A DNA stretch of 64,000 nucleotides, taken from Microbulbifer thermotolerans (GTDB lineage: Bacteria; Pseudomonadota; Gammaproteobacteria; Pseudomonadales; Cellvibrionaceae). The translations under genes were made by a program, and so were the position numbers. Positions 1-9,448 of the stretch are shown one piece after another. The notes under the pieces are model-generated. The model saw only the letters and a list, made by a program, of their open reading frames with translations, had not been told where the DNA came from and did no database searches. How positions within the stretch are numbered: position 1 is the first letter of the stretch; each line of letters opens with the position of its first letter. Where the stretch lies: assembly GCF_900112305.1 (NCBI RefSeq), contig NZ_FOKT01000001.1:62001-126000 (forward strand), in the 5' to 3' direction.

Positions 1-1
1 C

Positions 2-268
2 ATGGATCATATCGCCCGCTACGGCTCCGGCCACACCGAATCCATTGTCACCGAGGACTACGGCCGTGCGCGTCGCTTCCTGGCGGAAGTGGATTCGAGT
101 TCAGTGATGGTAAACGCTTCCACCCGGTTTGCGGATGGTTTCGAATACGGTCTGGGCGCGGAGATTGGTATTAGTACTGACAAGATTCATGCCCGCGGCC
201 CAGTGGGGCTGGAAGGCCTCACCTCGCAGAAGTGGATAGTGCTCGGCGACGGGCATATCCGCCGCTAG
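2..268 (+). CDS. proA: Gamma-glutamyl phosphate reductase, C-terminal part (cut by window start)
   Basis: This is the last 88 codons of a protein that begins before the window. ProA reduces gamma-glutamyl phosphate to glutamate-5-semialdehyde with NADPH in cytosolic proline synthesis. The fragment carries the conserved end of the family: VNASTRF near its residue 37, the [10 protein letters not shown] stretch, and [15 protein letters not shown] just before the C-terminus. The in-frame ATG at position 2 is an internal methionine, not the start, since the family is about 420 residues long. nadD follows after 51 bases on the same strand, an arrangement common in gammaproteobacteria. Confidence 0.93.
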   Translation: MDHIARYGSGHTESIVTEDYGRARRFLAEVDSSSVMVNASTRFADGFEYGLGAEIGISTDKIHARGPVGLEGLTSQKWIVLGDGHIRR

Positions 269-319
269 GCGCTGCCTCGCTCGGCTTAAAGAGGAAGACC
301 GCGCTGTTTAAGGGTCGGT

Positions 320-1000
320 ATGATGAATAGTAACAGGCGCGCCATCGCCCTATTCGGCGGCACTTTCGATCCAGTGCACTTCGGCCATCTGCGCATGGCA
401 TTGGAACTGCGCCAGGCGCTGGGGTTTGATGAAATGCGCCTGCTACCAAGCCATCAGCCCGGGCACAGGAACAGGCCGGGGGTCTCCGCCGTTCACCGCC
501 GCAATATGCTGGGGCTGGCACTGGAGGGCTGCGCTGAGCTGCAGCTGGATGAGCGGGAGCTGAAACGCTCCGGTCCCACTTACACGGTGGATACGCTGGA
601 GGAATTGCGCGGTGAATTGGGAGAGGAGGCCTCCATTAGCTTTTGCATGGGGCTCGACTCACTGCTGACGCTGCCGAGCTGGCACCGGTGGGACCGCCTG
701 CTGCAACTGGCGCACCTGGTGGTGGTGATCCGCCCCGGCTGGCAGTTGCCCTCGGATGGTGAGGTGGCCGATATTCTGCGCCGCCACAGTGGCGAGATCC
801 GGGATCTGCACACAGAGTCACGCGGCCGTCTGGTGGTGCGCGAACAGACACTGTTGCCGATTTCCGCCACCAATATCCGCCAGTTGATTGCGAGCGGTCA
901 GTCCCCGCGCTACCTGCTGCCGGCTGCGGTGCTGCAATACATAGACGACCATCAACTCTATCGACAAGCCGCGCTGCGCGGTGACTCGAACGATGACTGA
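320..1000 (+). CDS. nadD: Nicotinate-nucleotide adenylyltransferase
   Basis: NadD transfers AMP from ATP to nicotinate mononucleotide, giving deamido-NAD in the last shared steps of NAD synthesis. The 226-residue protein opens with the nucleotidyltransferase motif GGTFDPVHFGH (residues 13-23) and ends with the second family motif, SATNIR near residue 182, in the usual ISSTxxR position. Length is normal. Two adjacent ATG codons (320 and 323) could serve as start; an AAGGG stretch lies just upstream. It heads a tight gene set with rsfS 12 bases downstream. Confidence 0.95.
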   Translation: MMNSNRRAIALFGGTFDPVHFGHLRMALELRQALGFDEMRLLPSHQPGHRNRPGVSAVHRRNMLGLALEGCAELQLDERELKRSGPTYTVDTLEELRGELGEEASISFCMGLDSLLTLPSWHRWDRLLQLAHLVVVIRPGWQLPSDGEVADILRRHSGEIRDLHTESRGRLVVREQTLLPISATNIRQLIASGQSPRYLLPAAVLQYIDDHQLYRQAALRGDSNDD

Positions 1001-1012
1001 CAAAAAGGTGTT

Positions 1013-1375
1013 ATGACGAATATCAAAGAAATCGCCCTGGCGGCATTGGAAGATCTCAAGGGGCAGGACATTGTTTCCCTGGATGTCTCCGCGCTCTCCG
1101 ATGTCATGGATAGCCTGGTAATCTGTACCGGCACGTCCAACCGCCAAGTGAAATCCCTCGCCGACAATGTGGTGGAAGAGGGCAAGAAAGCCGGTGTGCG
1201 CCCGATCGGTGTCGAAGGAATGGAGCAGGGGGATTGGGTGCTGGTGGACTACGGCGATCTGGTTGTGCATGTGATGCGGGCGGAAGTGCGCAGCTTTTAC
1301 GACTTGGAGAAGCTGTGGAGCATGACGCCGAACACCCGCGATAGTGCCGATGGCAACGATCCCCAGCGGGACTGA
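1013..1375 (+). CDS. rsfS: Ribosomal silencing factor RsfS
   Basis: RsfS (formerly YbeB, Iojap family) binds ribosomal protein L14 and blocks subunit joining when nutrients are scarce. The protein is 120 residues, as expected, with the Iojap core: the SLDVSALSDVMDSLVICTGT stretch (about residues 22-41), the GVEGMEQGDWVLVDYGD loop and the end segment RSFYDLEKLW. It lies between nadD and rlmH with gaps of 12 and 6 bases, the standard context, so the three genes are probably co-transcribed. Confidence 0.95.
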   Translation: MTNIKEIALAALEDLKGQDIVSLDVSALSDVMDSLVICTGTSNRQVKSLADNVVEEGKKAGVRPIGVEGMEQGDWVLVDYGDLVVHVMRAEVRSFYDLEKLWSMTPNTRDSADGNDPQRD

Positions 1376-1381
1376 GCCACG

Positions 1382-1858
1382 GTGAAGATCCGAATCATTG
1401 CCGCCGGTGGGAAGATGCCCGCCTGGGTGCAGGACGGCTACGGCGAGTATGCGAAGCGGCTGCCGCGCGAGCTGGCGCTGGAAATAGTGGAGATCCCGTT
1501 GGGCAATCGCGGCCAGAAAGCCTCGCCGGCGCTGATTGAAAAAGCGCGCCGGCAGGAGGGGGAGGCCATGCTGGCGGCACTCGCTCCCAGGGACCATGTT
1601 GTCGCCTTGGATGTCCGGGGCAAACCCTGGAGCACGGAGCAGTTGTCGCGGCAACTGGCGGATTGGCAGATGCAGGGCGAGCGTGTCAGCTTGCTGATTG
1701 GTGGACCGGACGGCCTCTCTCCCGAGTGCCTGGCTCGGGCCCGGCAGCGCTGGTCCCTGTCCCCCCTGACACTGCCGCACCCTTTGGTTCGGGTGTTGCT
1801 GGCGGAACAGATTTACCGCGCCTGGACACTGTTGGTGGGACACCCATATCACAAGTAA
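1382..1858 (+). CDS. rlmH: 23S rRNA (pseudouridine-1915 N3)-methyltransferase
   Basis: RlmH is a SPOUT-class enzyme that methylates pseudouridine 1915 in helix 69 of 23S rRNA on 70S ribosomes, using SAM. The 158-residue protein shows the SAM-binding loop [12 protein letters not shown] (about residues 105-116) and the knotted C-terminus with [18 protein letters not shown] and the terminal HPYHK. The start is a GTG at 1382, six bases after the rsfS stop. An internal ATG would remove the conserved beginning [13 protein letters not shown], so the GTG is preferred. Confidence 0.95.
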   Translation: MKIRIIAAGGKMPAWVQDGYGEYAKRLPRELALEIVEIPLGNRGQKASPALIEKARRQEGEAMLAALAPRDHVVALDVRGKPWSTEQLSRQLADWQMQGERVSLLIGGPDGLSPECLARARQRWSLSPLTLPHPLVRVLLAEQIYRAWTLLVGHPYHK

Positions 1859-1970
1859 AAGGAATACCCGCGCTTTGACCTATGGTGAAATGCCAAATCG
1901 CGCATTCATCATTCAGTGCTAAACCTGTACACTCGATGGCCAGTTTACGCGCCAGTCTCACATATATCCC

Positions 1971-3869
1971 ATGGCCCACGACCTCCACCTAAAAGATCCA
2001 ATGACCGAGCAGCGGCTGTTTCGCAACCGCATGTTGGTGGCGATCGCTGTAGTGGTGCTGATGTTGGGGGTACTGGTGGCGCGTTTTTATCATCTGCAGG
2101 TGGTCAACTACGACAGCTACCGCACCCAGTCGGACAAAAACCGCATCCAGGTGCGCCCAGTTGCGCCGACCCGCGGACTTATCTATGACCGCAACGGTGA
2201 GCTGCTGGCGGACAACCGTCCCAGCTACACGCTGGCGATCGTGCGCGAACGGGTGCGGGATCTGGACGCCACCCTGGAACTGATCGGCCGCTTGGTACGC
2301 CTTGATGACAGTGACGTGGAAAAATTCCGCCAGCGCATGCAGCGGCGTCGGCCCTTCGAGCCAGTGCCACTGCGCTTCCGTCTCAGCGAGGATGAGATAG
2401 CGCGTATCAGTGTCAATGAATTCCGCCTTCCCGGAGTGTCGGTGGAGGCGGAATTGGTGCGCTATTATCCGCGCACCGACCTTTTCGCCCACAGCGTTGG
2501 CTACGTGGGCCGTATCAGCGACCGGGAGCTGGCCAACTTCTCAGAGGAGGATGTGCGCCGCTATCGGGGCACGCAAAGTATCGGTAAGGTGGGCCTCGAA
2601 CGTTCCTACGAGGATCTGCTGCTGGGCGAAGTGGGTTACGAAAATGTGGAGACCAATGCCCGCGGTCGTGTATTGCGGGTGTTGGAGCGCCAGGATCCCA
2701 AGCCCGGCGCCGCCCTGACGCTGCACTTGGACTCGCGCCTGCAAAAGGTGGCCTCCGACGCCCTGGGGGACAGACGTGGCGCCGTGGTGGCCATAGATGT
2801 CAAGACCGGCGGTGTGCTGGCCTTTGTCAGCAAGCCCTCCTTCGACCCCAACCTGTTTGTAACCGGCATTAGTTTCAACGACTACCGGGCGCTTTCCGAT
2901 TCCCTGGACGTACCCTTGTTCAACCGCGCCTTACAGGGCCAGTATCCGCCGGGTTCCACCTTGAAACCCATGATGGGATTGGGGGGCTTGGCGGCGGGCA
3001 TAATCAATGCCGAGACCCGCATCAAGGACCCGGGCTTTTACCGTTTGCCTAACGATCCGCGCATCTACCGGGACTGGAAACGCTGGGGCCACGGTGACAA
3101 GGTGGATCTGGTTCAGGCGCTGGCGGAAAGCTGTGACGTCTACTTTTGGGATATGGCCTACCGCTGGAATATCGATGGCATGCATGACATTGCCGCCCGT
3201 TTCGGCCTGGGTGAGAAGACGGGGATCGACTTGCCGGTGGAGCGCGCCGGTCTCTTTCCATCGCGTGAATGGAAACGCGGCGCCCGCGGTCTGCCCTGGT
3301 TCCCCGGCGACAGTCTCAACGCGGTACTGGGGCAGGGGTTTGTGTTGGCTACTCCACTGCAACTGGCGGTGATGACCGCTACCATCGCCAGTCGCGGCAC
3401 CCACTATCGGCCGCAGATGGTGAAGGCGGTGGATGGTGTTGTACTGCCGCCGGAAGTCTTGCACCACGTGGAGGCGCGCCCGGAGCATTGGGATCTGGTC
3501 TTCAAAGGTATGGAGGCGGTGGTATACAGCGTCAGAGGTACCGGTAAGAAAGCCGGTGCCGGGCTGGATTTCCGCGTCGCCGGCAAGTCGGGCACTGCCC
3601 AGGTGGTCGGTATCGCCCAGGGTGAGCGCTACGATTCCGAGGCCCTGAAGGAGCGCCACCGGGACCACGCCCTCTTTATTGCCTTTGCGCCTGTGGAGGA
3701 CCCCCAGATCGCTGTGTCGGTACTGGTGGAAAACGGCGAGGGTGGGGGCAAGGTCGCCGCGCCTGTGGCGCGGGAAGTCTTTTTCGACTGGTTGTCGCGG
3801 CCCGGAGAAAAATCCGCGGGGCTGCCGCCGGTAACCGTTGACAGCGAAGGAGGGCGCCTGCGTGGCTAG
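1971..3869 (+). CDS. mrdA: Penicillin-binding protein 2, elongasome transpeptidase
   Basis: PBP2 is the class B transpeptidase that cross-links peptidoglycan during rod elongation, working with RodA. The 632-residue protein has a short cytoplasmic start, one membrane segment (about residues 21-40), a pedestal domain and a transpeptidase domain. Active-site motifs are STLK (Ser329-Lys332), SCD (Ser387) in the SxD position, and KSGT (Lys539). An ATG at 2001 is an alternative start that keeps MTEQRLFRNR. The 112-base gap after rlmH may hold its promoter. Its stop overlaps the rodA start. Confidence 0.95.
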   Translation: MAHDLHLKDPMTEQRLFRNRMLVAIAVVVLMLGVLVARFYHLQVVNYDSYRTQSDKNRIQVRPVAPTRGLIYDRNGELLADNRPSYTLAIVRERVRDLDATLELIGRLVRLDDSDVEKFRQRMQRRRPFEPVPLRFRLSEDEIARISVNEFRLPGVSVEAELVRYYPRTDLFAHSVGYVGRISDRELANFSEEDVRRYRGTQSIGKVGLERSYEDLLLGEVGYENVETNARGRVLRVLERQDPKPGAALTLHLDSRLQKVASDALGDRRGAVVAIDVKTGGVLAFVSKPSFDPNLFVTGISFNDYRALSDSLDVPLFNRALQGQYPPGSTLKPMMGLGGLAAGIINAETRIKDPGFYRLPNDPRIYRDWKRWGHGDKVDLVQALAESCDVYFWDMAYRWNIDGMHDIAARFGLGEKTGIDLPVERAGLFPSREWKRGARGLPWFPGDSLNAVLGQGFVLATPLQLAVMTATIASRGTHYRPQMVKAVDGVVLPPEVLHHVEARPEHWDLVFKGMEAVVYSVRGTGKKAGAGLDFRVAGKSGTAQVVGIAQGERYDSEALKERHRDHALFIAFAPVEDPQIAVSVLVENGEGGGKVAAPVAREVFFDWLSRPGEKSAGLPPVTVDSEGGRLRG

Positions 3870-5007
3870 GCGTGATTACATGCACCGCCTGCCGGATTCC
3901 CAGGGTGGACTCAGCCGCCCGGTGAGTCTGTCGCGCCGCTGGCATATCGACGTCCCGTTGCTGGTCTTGTTGATGGTGTTGGCCTCGGTGGGGCTGGGCG
4001 TGCTCTACAGTGCGGCGGCCGGTGAAGTGCATTATGTGAAACGCCAGGCAGTGTTCATGGCTCTGGCTTTTGTCGGCATGTTTGTGATTGCGCAGATACC
4101 GCTGGATGTCTATCGGCGCTGGTCTCCCTGGGCCTATCTGGGAGGGTGCGGTCTTCTGGTGGCGGTGCTTTTTTTCGGCGCTGGCGCCAAGGGTGCGCAA
4201 CGCTGGCTGGAGCTGGGCGGGTTTCGCTTCCAGCCTTCGGAGATTATGAAACTGGCGGTGCCCATGTCAGTGGCGGCCTTCCTGCACAAGCGCAGTTTGC
4301 CGCCGACATTCGCAACCGTAGTTGGCGCCTTGGCCATCGTCGCGGTGCCGGCGGCGTTGATCGTGCGCCAGCCGGATCTGGGGACCTCTATCCTTATCGC
4401 GGCCTCGGGCCTGTTTGCGCTCTATCTCGCGGGGCTCAGCTGGCGGATGATCGGCGGCGCCGCGGTGGCGATGCTGGTTGCCGCCTGGCCCATCTGGCAG
4501 TGGGGACTGCGGGACTATCAGCGCCAGCGGATCCTCACGCTGTTCAATCCGGACGCGGATCGCCTCGGCGCAGGCTGGAACATATTCCAGTCTAAAGCGG
4601 CTATTGGCTCCGGTGGCCTTTTGGGCAAGGGCTATATGCAGGGCACTCAATCGCAGTTGGATTTTTTGCCCGAAAGCCACACGGATTTTATTATCGCCGT
4701 GCTCTCGGAAGAGTGGGGTATGCGCGGGGCGCTTTTGCTGCTCCTGCTCTATGTATTGATCATTGCGCGCGGTATCTATATTAGTTTTATGGCGCAGCAG
4801 GTATTCGGTCGGCTGTTGGCGGGGAGTATTACGCTTACATTCTTTGTCTATGTATTTGTAAACATCGGCATGGTTACCGGGCTGCTGCCGGTGGTGGGAG
4901 TGCCACTACCGATGGTGAGCTACGGGGGGACCTCGCTGATCACCCTGATGGCGGGATTCGGGATTTTGATGGCCATAGGCACAGAAAGGCGCAGGGTCAC
5001 TTTCTAG
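3862..5007 (+). CDS. mrdB: Peptidoglycan glycosyltransferase RodA
   Basis: RodA is the SEDS-family glycan polymerase that pairs with PBP2 in the elongasome. The protein is about 381 residues with roughly ten membrane segments. SEDS landmarks are GAQRWLELGGFRFQPSE, the large loop with QSKAAIGSGGLLGKGYMQGT and LPESHTDFI, and the end PMVSYGGTSLI. The start chosen is the GTG at 3862, preceded by an AAGGAGG ribosome site and overlapping the mrdA stop by 8 bases. A TTG at 3838 lies upstream in frame but has no such site. Confidence 0.94.
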   Translation: MARRDYMHRLPDSQGGLSRPVSLSRRWHIDVPLLVLLMVLASVGLGVLYSAAAGEVHYVKRQAVFMALAFVGMFVIAQIPLDVYRRWSPWAYLGGCGLLVAVLFFGAGAKGAQRWLELGGFRFQPSEIMKLAVPMSVAAFLHKRSLPPTFATVVGALAIVAVPAALIVRQPDLGTSILIAASGLFALYLAGLSWRMIGGAAVAMLVAAWPIWQWGLRDYQRQRILTLFNPDADRLGAGWNIFQSKAAIGSGGLLGKGYMQGTQSQLDFLPESHTDFIIAVLSEEWGMRGALLLLLLYVLIIARGIYISFMAQQVFGRLLAGSITLTFFVYVFVNIGMVTGLLPVVGVPLPMVSYGGTSLITLMAGFGILMAIGTERRRVTF

Positions 5008-5039
5008 CCGGCGAAAAAGGTGGATGTAAGAGAAGTACC

Positions 5040-6050
5040 ATGAAAATAGGAGCGGTTGTTTTGAAGTGGACCACAGGATTATTGGCGGGTATGGGGCTGG
5101 TACTCGCCGCCTGCGCTCAGGAGTCCGGCCACGGTGACAATGTGCAGGCCATGGCGTTCGTCGATTATATGGTGGAAACACACGAATTCGACCGCGCGGA
5201 GCTTACTGCGCTCATGCGCGAGGCCAAACTGAAAAAATCGATTCTCAAGGCCATTAAGCGTCCTGCGGAGAAGGCCAAGCCCTGGCATGAATACCGCAAA
5301 ATTTTTCTGACGCCGCAGAGTATTGCCGGCGGTGTCGATTTCTGGGGCAAGAACGCCAGGGTGTTGGCGGAAGCAGAAAAAAAATACGGGGTACCTGCGG
5401 AAATTATCGTTGCCATCATTGGTATCGAGACCCGCTACGGTGGCAATATGGGCGGTTACCGGGTGCTGGATGCCCTTGCTACCCTGGCGTTCAACTATCC
5501 GCGCCGTTCGCCGTTTTTTACCAAGGAGTTGGAAAACTTCCTGTTGCTGACCCGCGAGCAGGGAATGGCGCCCACAGAGCTGAAAGGTTCCTATGCCGGC
5601 GCTATGGGCTTCGGGCAGTTTATGCCATCGAGCTACCGCGCCTACGCGGTGGATTTCAATAGCGACGGCCGTATCGATATCTGGACCGATACCGAGGATG
5701 CCATCGGCAGTGTCGCCAACTATTTCCGCGAACACGGTTGGAAATCCGGCGAGCCGGTGGCGGTACTGGCCAATCCGCGCCCCAATGCCGATATGACCAT
5801 CGTCAATGAAAGCCTGGACCCCAAATGGACCGTTGGCCAGTTGGCGGAAAAAGGCTTTCCCACTACGGCTCAGGTCTCTCCAGATATGCCGGCCAGTGTG
5901 TTTGCATTGGATACCGAGCGGGGCAAGCAGTATTGGATCGGTCTCAACAACTTTTCCGTAATCACCCGTTACAACCGCAGCCGCCTCTATGCCATGGCGG
6001 CCTACGATCTGTCCCAGGAAATCGTCAAGGCGCGGGGAGGCAGGTCCTAA
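5040..6050 (+). CDS. mltB: Membrane-bound lytic murein transglycosylase B
   Basis: MltB cleaves the MurNAc-GlcNAc bond of peptidoglycan, leaving 1,6-anhydro ends. The 336-residue protein has a hydrophobic leader ending in the lipobox VLAAC (about residues 20-24), so it should be anchored in the outer membrane. The GH103 catalytic segment IIGIETRYGGNMGGYRV contains the acid Glu130, followed by AMGFGQFMPSSY and a DGRIDIW loop typical of the family. It lies 32 bases after rodA in a cell-wall gene cluster and is probably part of the same operon. Confidence 0.93.
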   Translation: MKIGAVVLKWTTGLLAGMGLVLAACAQESGHGDNVQAMAFVDYMVETHEFDRAELTALMREAKLKKSILKAIKRPAEKAKPWHEYRKIFLTPQSIAGGVDFWGKNARVLAEAEKKYGVPAEIIVAIIGIETRYGGNMGGYRVLDALATLAFNYPRRSPFFTKELENFLLLTREQGMAPTELKGSYAGAMGFGQFMPSSYRAYAVDFNSDGRIDIWTDTEDAIGSVANYFREHGWKSGEPVAVLANPRPNADMTIVNESLDPKWTVGQLAEKGFPTTAQVSPDMPASVFALDTERGKQYWIGLNNFSVITRYNRSRLYAMAAYDLSQEIVKARGGRS

Positions 6051-6238
6051 TATCCCGGATGGCAGTGCCGGAAAAGCAAATGCACAACGCTCTGTTTTGA
6101 TGCTGTACAGGGCGGTGCCAAGAAAAATGGCATCAGGAACCAAATACCAGACTGGCAATCGAAGCAATTTAATTTATCAGCACTAGCGCAGAATAATGGC
6201 TTGGGGGCGGCAGCTTCGTGCCGCGACCGGGGGGAATT

Positions 6239-7096
6239 ATGTATCGATATCAAGTGCGCCTGGGGGCGGCATTGGCAATCCTCGTGCTGGCGGCCTGCAG
6301 CAACCAGCCCCGCCAACCTGACACAGATCCTGTGGCGGATAGCGGCCCGCCGGTGCCGGTGGATATGCTGGCGGCGCCCGAACCGACGCCGGTGCGTGAA
6401 CCTATCGGCGAAGCTGGCAACAAGTCCCCATACACGGTCAACGGAGTCACCTACAGGGTACGCAGCGAGGTCAAAGGCTACAGGGAACGCGGACACGCCT
6501 CTTGGTACGGTACCAAATTTCACGGCCGCCGCACCGCCAATGGTGAGGTCTACAATATGTACGCAATGTCTGCCGCGCACAAGACGTTGCCGTTGCCCAG
6601 CTACGCCAAGGTTACCAATCTGGAAAACGGCCGCAGTGTGATTGTGCGGGTCAACGACCGGGGCCCCTTTGTGCCCGGGCGCATCATCGACCTGAGCTAC
6701 ACCGCCGCGCAAAAACTCGGTTTTATCGAAAAGGGCGTGGCGCGGGTGGAAGTGGAGGCGCTGGACCCGGATTCGCTGCCGCCGGCGGGTGACACCCTGG
6801 CAGTGGAACGCGATGTGGCGGCGCGCGCGGCCCTCGCCCAGGACGCCAGCTTTAAATTGCCGCCCAATACCTATTTGCAGGTGGGGGCTTACGGAAGTGC
6901 GCAAAAGGCCGACGATGTGCGCGCTCAGTTGGCCGCCTTGATTGACTATCCTGTATCGGTCACTCCCGTGGATCGGGGCGGGAGGAAGCTTTATCGGGTG
7001 CGCATAGGGCCCATCGCGCAGCAGCGCGCTCTGGTGGCCGCACGCGAGACAGTGGAACAAAACCGGCTGGGGCAGCCGCAAGTTGTTTATGACTAA
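6239..7096 (+). CDS. rlpA: Septal ring lytic transglycosylase, RlpA family lipoprotein
   Basis: RlpA cleaves naked glycan strands lacking stem peptides; in Pseudomonas it acts in daughter-cell separation. The ATG at 6239 gives 285 residues with a lipoprotein leader ending LAAC, followed by a proline-rich linker. The double-psi beta-barrel domain runs about residues 75-180 (HASWYGTKFHGRRTANGE, then VNDRGPFVPGRIIDLS). A C-terminal SPOR domain (about 208-280, starting YLQVGAYGS) should bind denuded septal glycan. A GTG at 6218 would add residues ahead of the leader and was not chosen. Confidence 0.93.
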   Translation: MYRYQVRLGAALAILVLAACSNQPRQPDTDPVADSGPPVPVDMLAAPEPTPVREPIGEAGNKSPYTVNGVTYRVRSEVKGYRERGHASWYGTKFHGRRTANGEVYNMYAMSAAHKTLPLPSYAKVTNLENGRSVIVRVNDRGPFVPGRIIDLSYTAAQKLGFIEKGVARVEVEALDPDSLPPAGDTLAVERDVAARAALAQDASFKLPPNTYLQVGAYGSAQKADDVRAQLAALIDYPVSVTPVDRGGRKLYRVRIGPIAQQRALVAARETVEQNRLGQPQVVYD

Positions 7097-7123
7097 AAGA
7101 ACCTTGGGAATTACAGAGGAATA

Positions 7124-8284
7124 ATGAAACGCTTATCCATGATGAACCGCCTTTTTGCCTGCACTTTCCTGCTGTTCTGTGTCGGTCTGGCCCATGCCCA
7201 GTCGTTGATCCCGGCACCGCCGCAGCTGGCCGCAGAGGCTTACCTGTTGCTCGACGCTCATACGGGCCAGGTCCTGGTGGAACACAATGCCGACAAACAG
7301 GTGCCGCCGGCGAGCCTTACCAAGATGATGACCGCCTATATCGTCTCCGACGAGATTGAGAAGGGCACCATCAAGGAAGAGGATATGGTGCGCATTTCCG
7401 AGAAGGCTTGGCGCAAGGGCGGTTCGAAAATGTTCGTCAAGGTGGGTGACCGTGTGCCGGTCATAGACCTGCTGCGGGGTGTTATCGTCCAGTCCGGCAA
7501 CGATGCCAGTATCGCCCTGGCGGAGCATGTCTCTGGCAGCGAGGAAGTCTTTGCGGAAGTCATGAATCAGCAGGCAGAGTTGCTGGGCATGAAAGATACG
7601 CATTTCGTCAACGCCACCGGCTGGCCGGCGGAAGGTCACCTGACCACCGCCCGCGACCTGGGCATACTGGCCCGGGCACTGGTTGCGGATCACCCGGCGC
7701 ACTACAAAATATACTCGGAGAAATACTTCAGCTACGCCGGTATCAACCAGCCCAACCGCAACCGCCTGCTGTGGCGCGATCCGGCAGTGGACGGCATTAA
7801 GACAGGGCACACCGAAGAAGCCGGCTACTGCCTTGTTGCCTCGGCGGTGAAACGGGGGATGCGCCTGATCGCGGTGGTTTTGGGGACAGATAGTGACGAG
7901 AAGCGCGCCTCGGAGACACAAAAACTGCTCGCGTACGGTTTCCGCTACTTCCAGACCCACAAGGTCTACAGCAAGGATGAGGTGCTGCAGACCGAACGCG
8001 TCTGGGGCGGTAAGGAATCGCAGGTAGGCATTTCGGTCGAGGAGGATGTGTTTGTCACCATTCCCCGCGGTGGCGAGGAAGACATCAAAGCCGACCTGAT
8101 TATCGATGGTGAGCTGGAAGCGCCGCTGACCAAGGGACAGCCGCTGGGTAAGGTGGTCGTGACCCTGGATGGCGAGACTGTCGCCGATGTCAAAGCTGTG
8201 GCTGCCGAGGAAGTGGAGCAGGCCGGTTTCTTCAAACGTCTCTGGGACGCCATCAAGCGCTTTGTGATGGGCCTCTTTGGTTGA
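7124..8284 (+). CDS. dacA: D-alanyl-D-alanine carboxypeptidase (PBP5/6 type)
   Basis: DacA trims the terminal D-Ala from peptidoglycan stem peptides. The 386-residue protein has a cleavable signal peptide ending near AHAQS. Serine DD-peptidase motifs are SLTK (Ser64-Lys67), SGN (Ser124) and KTG (Lys226, IKTGHTEEAGYC). A C-terminal beta domain follows, and the end AGFFKRLWDAIKRFVMGLFG is the amphipathic helix that holds PBP5 to the inner membrane. It sits 27 bases after rlpA, the common order. Confidence 0.95.
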   Translation: MKRLSMMNRLFACTFLLFCVGLAHAQSLIPAPPQLAAEAYLLLDAHTGQVLVEHNADKQVPPASLTKMMTAYIVSDEIEKGTIKEEDMVRISEKAWRKGGSKMFVKVGDRVPVIDLLRGVIVQSGNDASIALAEHVSGSEEVFAEVMNQQAELLGMKDTHFVNATGWPAEGHLTTARDLGILARALVADHPAHYKIYSEKYFSYAGINQPNRNRLLWRDPAVDGIKTGHTEEAGYCLVASAVKRGMRLIAVVLGTDSDEKRASETQKLLAYGFRYFQTHKVYSKDEVLQTERVWGGKESQVGISVEEDVFVTIPRGGEEDIKADLIIDGELEAPLTKGQPLGKVVVTLDGETVADVKAVAAEEVEQAGFFKRLWDAIKRFVMGLFG

Positions 8285-8296
8285 TTTTCTGCACTC

Positions 8297-8322
8297 CCCC
8301 TCTCCCGCTTGCGGGAGAGGGG
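8297..8322. terminator. Perfect 12-bp hairpin after dacA
   Basis: Twelve C/T-rich bases are followed by a two-base TT loop and their exact complement (8297-8308 and 8311-8322), 13 bases after the dacA stop. No clear T-tract follows, so it may be an attenuating or transcript-stabilising hairpin, or a common short palindromic repeat, rather than a strong intrinsic terminator. Confidence 0.5.
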
Positions 8323-8456
8323 CTCGCGCCATACCGCCAACGCGTGTGGCCGTTATCCCTCCGGCTCCCTGTCCACTGCGGGCACACCACTGTATAATCG
8401 CTGCCCGGCCGCGTTCCCGGTTTCACTCAGTCTGCCGCGCGGCCCCGGAGAGCGGT

Positions 8457-8732
8457 ATGAATCGAGAACCACAGCCCCCGAAAATCGAATTTCCCTGCGA
8501 AGACTACATGATCAAGGTGGTCCGCGACGCGGACGACCAAGTGCACGAGTTCGTTCTCGAAGTGATGCGCCGGCACGCGCCCGGTTTTGACGAGGAACGG
8601 GTTACCCTGCGCGAGAGCAAAAGCGGTAATTTCACTTCCATGACTTTCTATATCCTCGCCACCGGTAAACCGCAGTTGCAAGCACTGTTTGAGGAACTCA
8701 AAGCGCATCCGTCCATACATATGGTGCTTTGA
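8457..8732 (+). CDS. ybeD: YbeD family protein (DUF493)
   Basis: A small cytosolic protein of the YbeD/DUF493 family, which has a ferredoxin-like ACT-type fold and is usually found between dacA and lipB; its exact job is unsettled. The ATG at 8457 gives 91 residues with the family features [13 protein letters not shown] near the start and the SGNFTSMTF segment. The open frame continues upstream to 8277, but that part overlaps the dacA end and hairpin and has no family similarity. The stop overlaps the lipB ATG by one base, which suggests coupled translation. Confidence 0.9.
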   Translation: MNREPQPPKIEFPCEDYMIKVVRDADDQVHEFVLEVMRRHAPGFDEERVTLRESKSGNFTSMTFYILATGKPQLQALFEELKAHPSIHMVL

Positions 8733-9448
8733 TGACAATTGTTCGCAATCTGGGCTGCCGCCCCTACGAGTCCGTCTGGCGGGCCATGTCCCACTATACC
8801 GATATCCGCAACCAAGAGAGCGCGGACGAGATCTGGTGCGTGGAGCACGAACCGGTGTTTACCCAGGGGCAGGCTGGCAAGGCAGAGCACCTCCTGAATA
8901 CCGGTGATATTCCGGTGGTGCAGGTGGACCGGGGCGGACAGGTAACCTACCACGGTCCCGGACAGCTGGTGGTCTATCCACTGCTGGACCTGCGCCGCGC
9001 GAAAATCGGCGTGCGCGAGCTGGTTACCGCACTGGAAACCGCCACCGTCGCGATGCTGAAAGGTTTCGGTATCGCCGCCGCGCCCCGCGCCGACGCCCCT
9101 GGTGTTTACCTGAGCGAAGGGCCGCGCACCGGCAACAAAATCGCCTCTATCGGTTTGCGTGTGCGACGTGGCTGCAGCTTCCACGGTATCGCCATCAATA
9201 TCGATATGGACCTGGCGCCTTTCCTGCGCATTAACCCCTGTGGCTACGCCGGCATGCAGATGGTGCAGATGGCGGAGCTGGTGCAGCCGGTGCCGGAATG
9301 GCAACAGGTAGCGGAGATTTTTATCGGCGAGCTGTTGTCCATCCTGTCGCTGCCGCCGGCGGACTGGCAGCCGTTGGACGAGGATACCTTTGCACACTTG
9401 AGCGCCTCAGTGCAGGCAACAGAAAATCAGGAAACGACCAATGGCTGA
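8732..9448 (+). CDS. lipB: Octanoyl-(acyl carrier protein) transferase
   Basis: LipB moves octanoate from acyl carrier protein to lipoyl domains, supplying the substrate for LipA. The 238-residue protein has the key family motifs [17 protein letters not shown] (about residues 68-84), [14 protein letters not shown] with the catalytic lysine, and the HGIAINI stretch. The ATG at 8732 overlaps the ybeD stop (TGATG). A TTG three bases earlier is also in frame. The 3' end overlaps lipA by 8 bases. Confidence 0.95.
   Translation: MTIVRNLGCRPYESVWRAMSHYTDIRNQESADEIWCVEHEPVFTQGQAGKAEHLLNTGDIPVVQVDRGGQVTYHGPGQLVVYPLLDLRRAKIGVRELVTALETATVAMLKGFGIAAAPRADAPGVYLSEGPRTGNKIASIGLRVRRGCSFHGIAINIDMDLAPFLRINPCGYAGMQMVQMAELVQPVPEWQQVAEIFIGELLSILSLPPADWQPLDEDTFAHLSASVQATENQETTNG

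Noticed and set aside
818..1852. Long minus-strand open frame opposite nadD-rsfS-rlmH
   Set aside because: It is antisense to three well-identified genes, has no protein family features and reflects the GC-rich codon pattern of the real strand.
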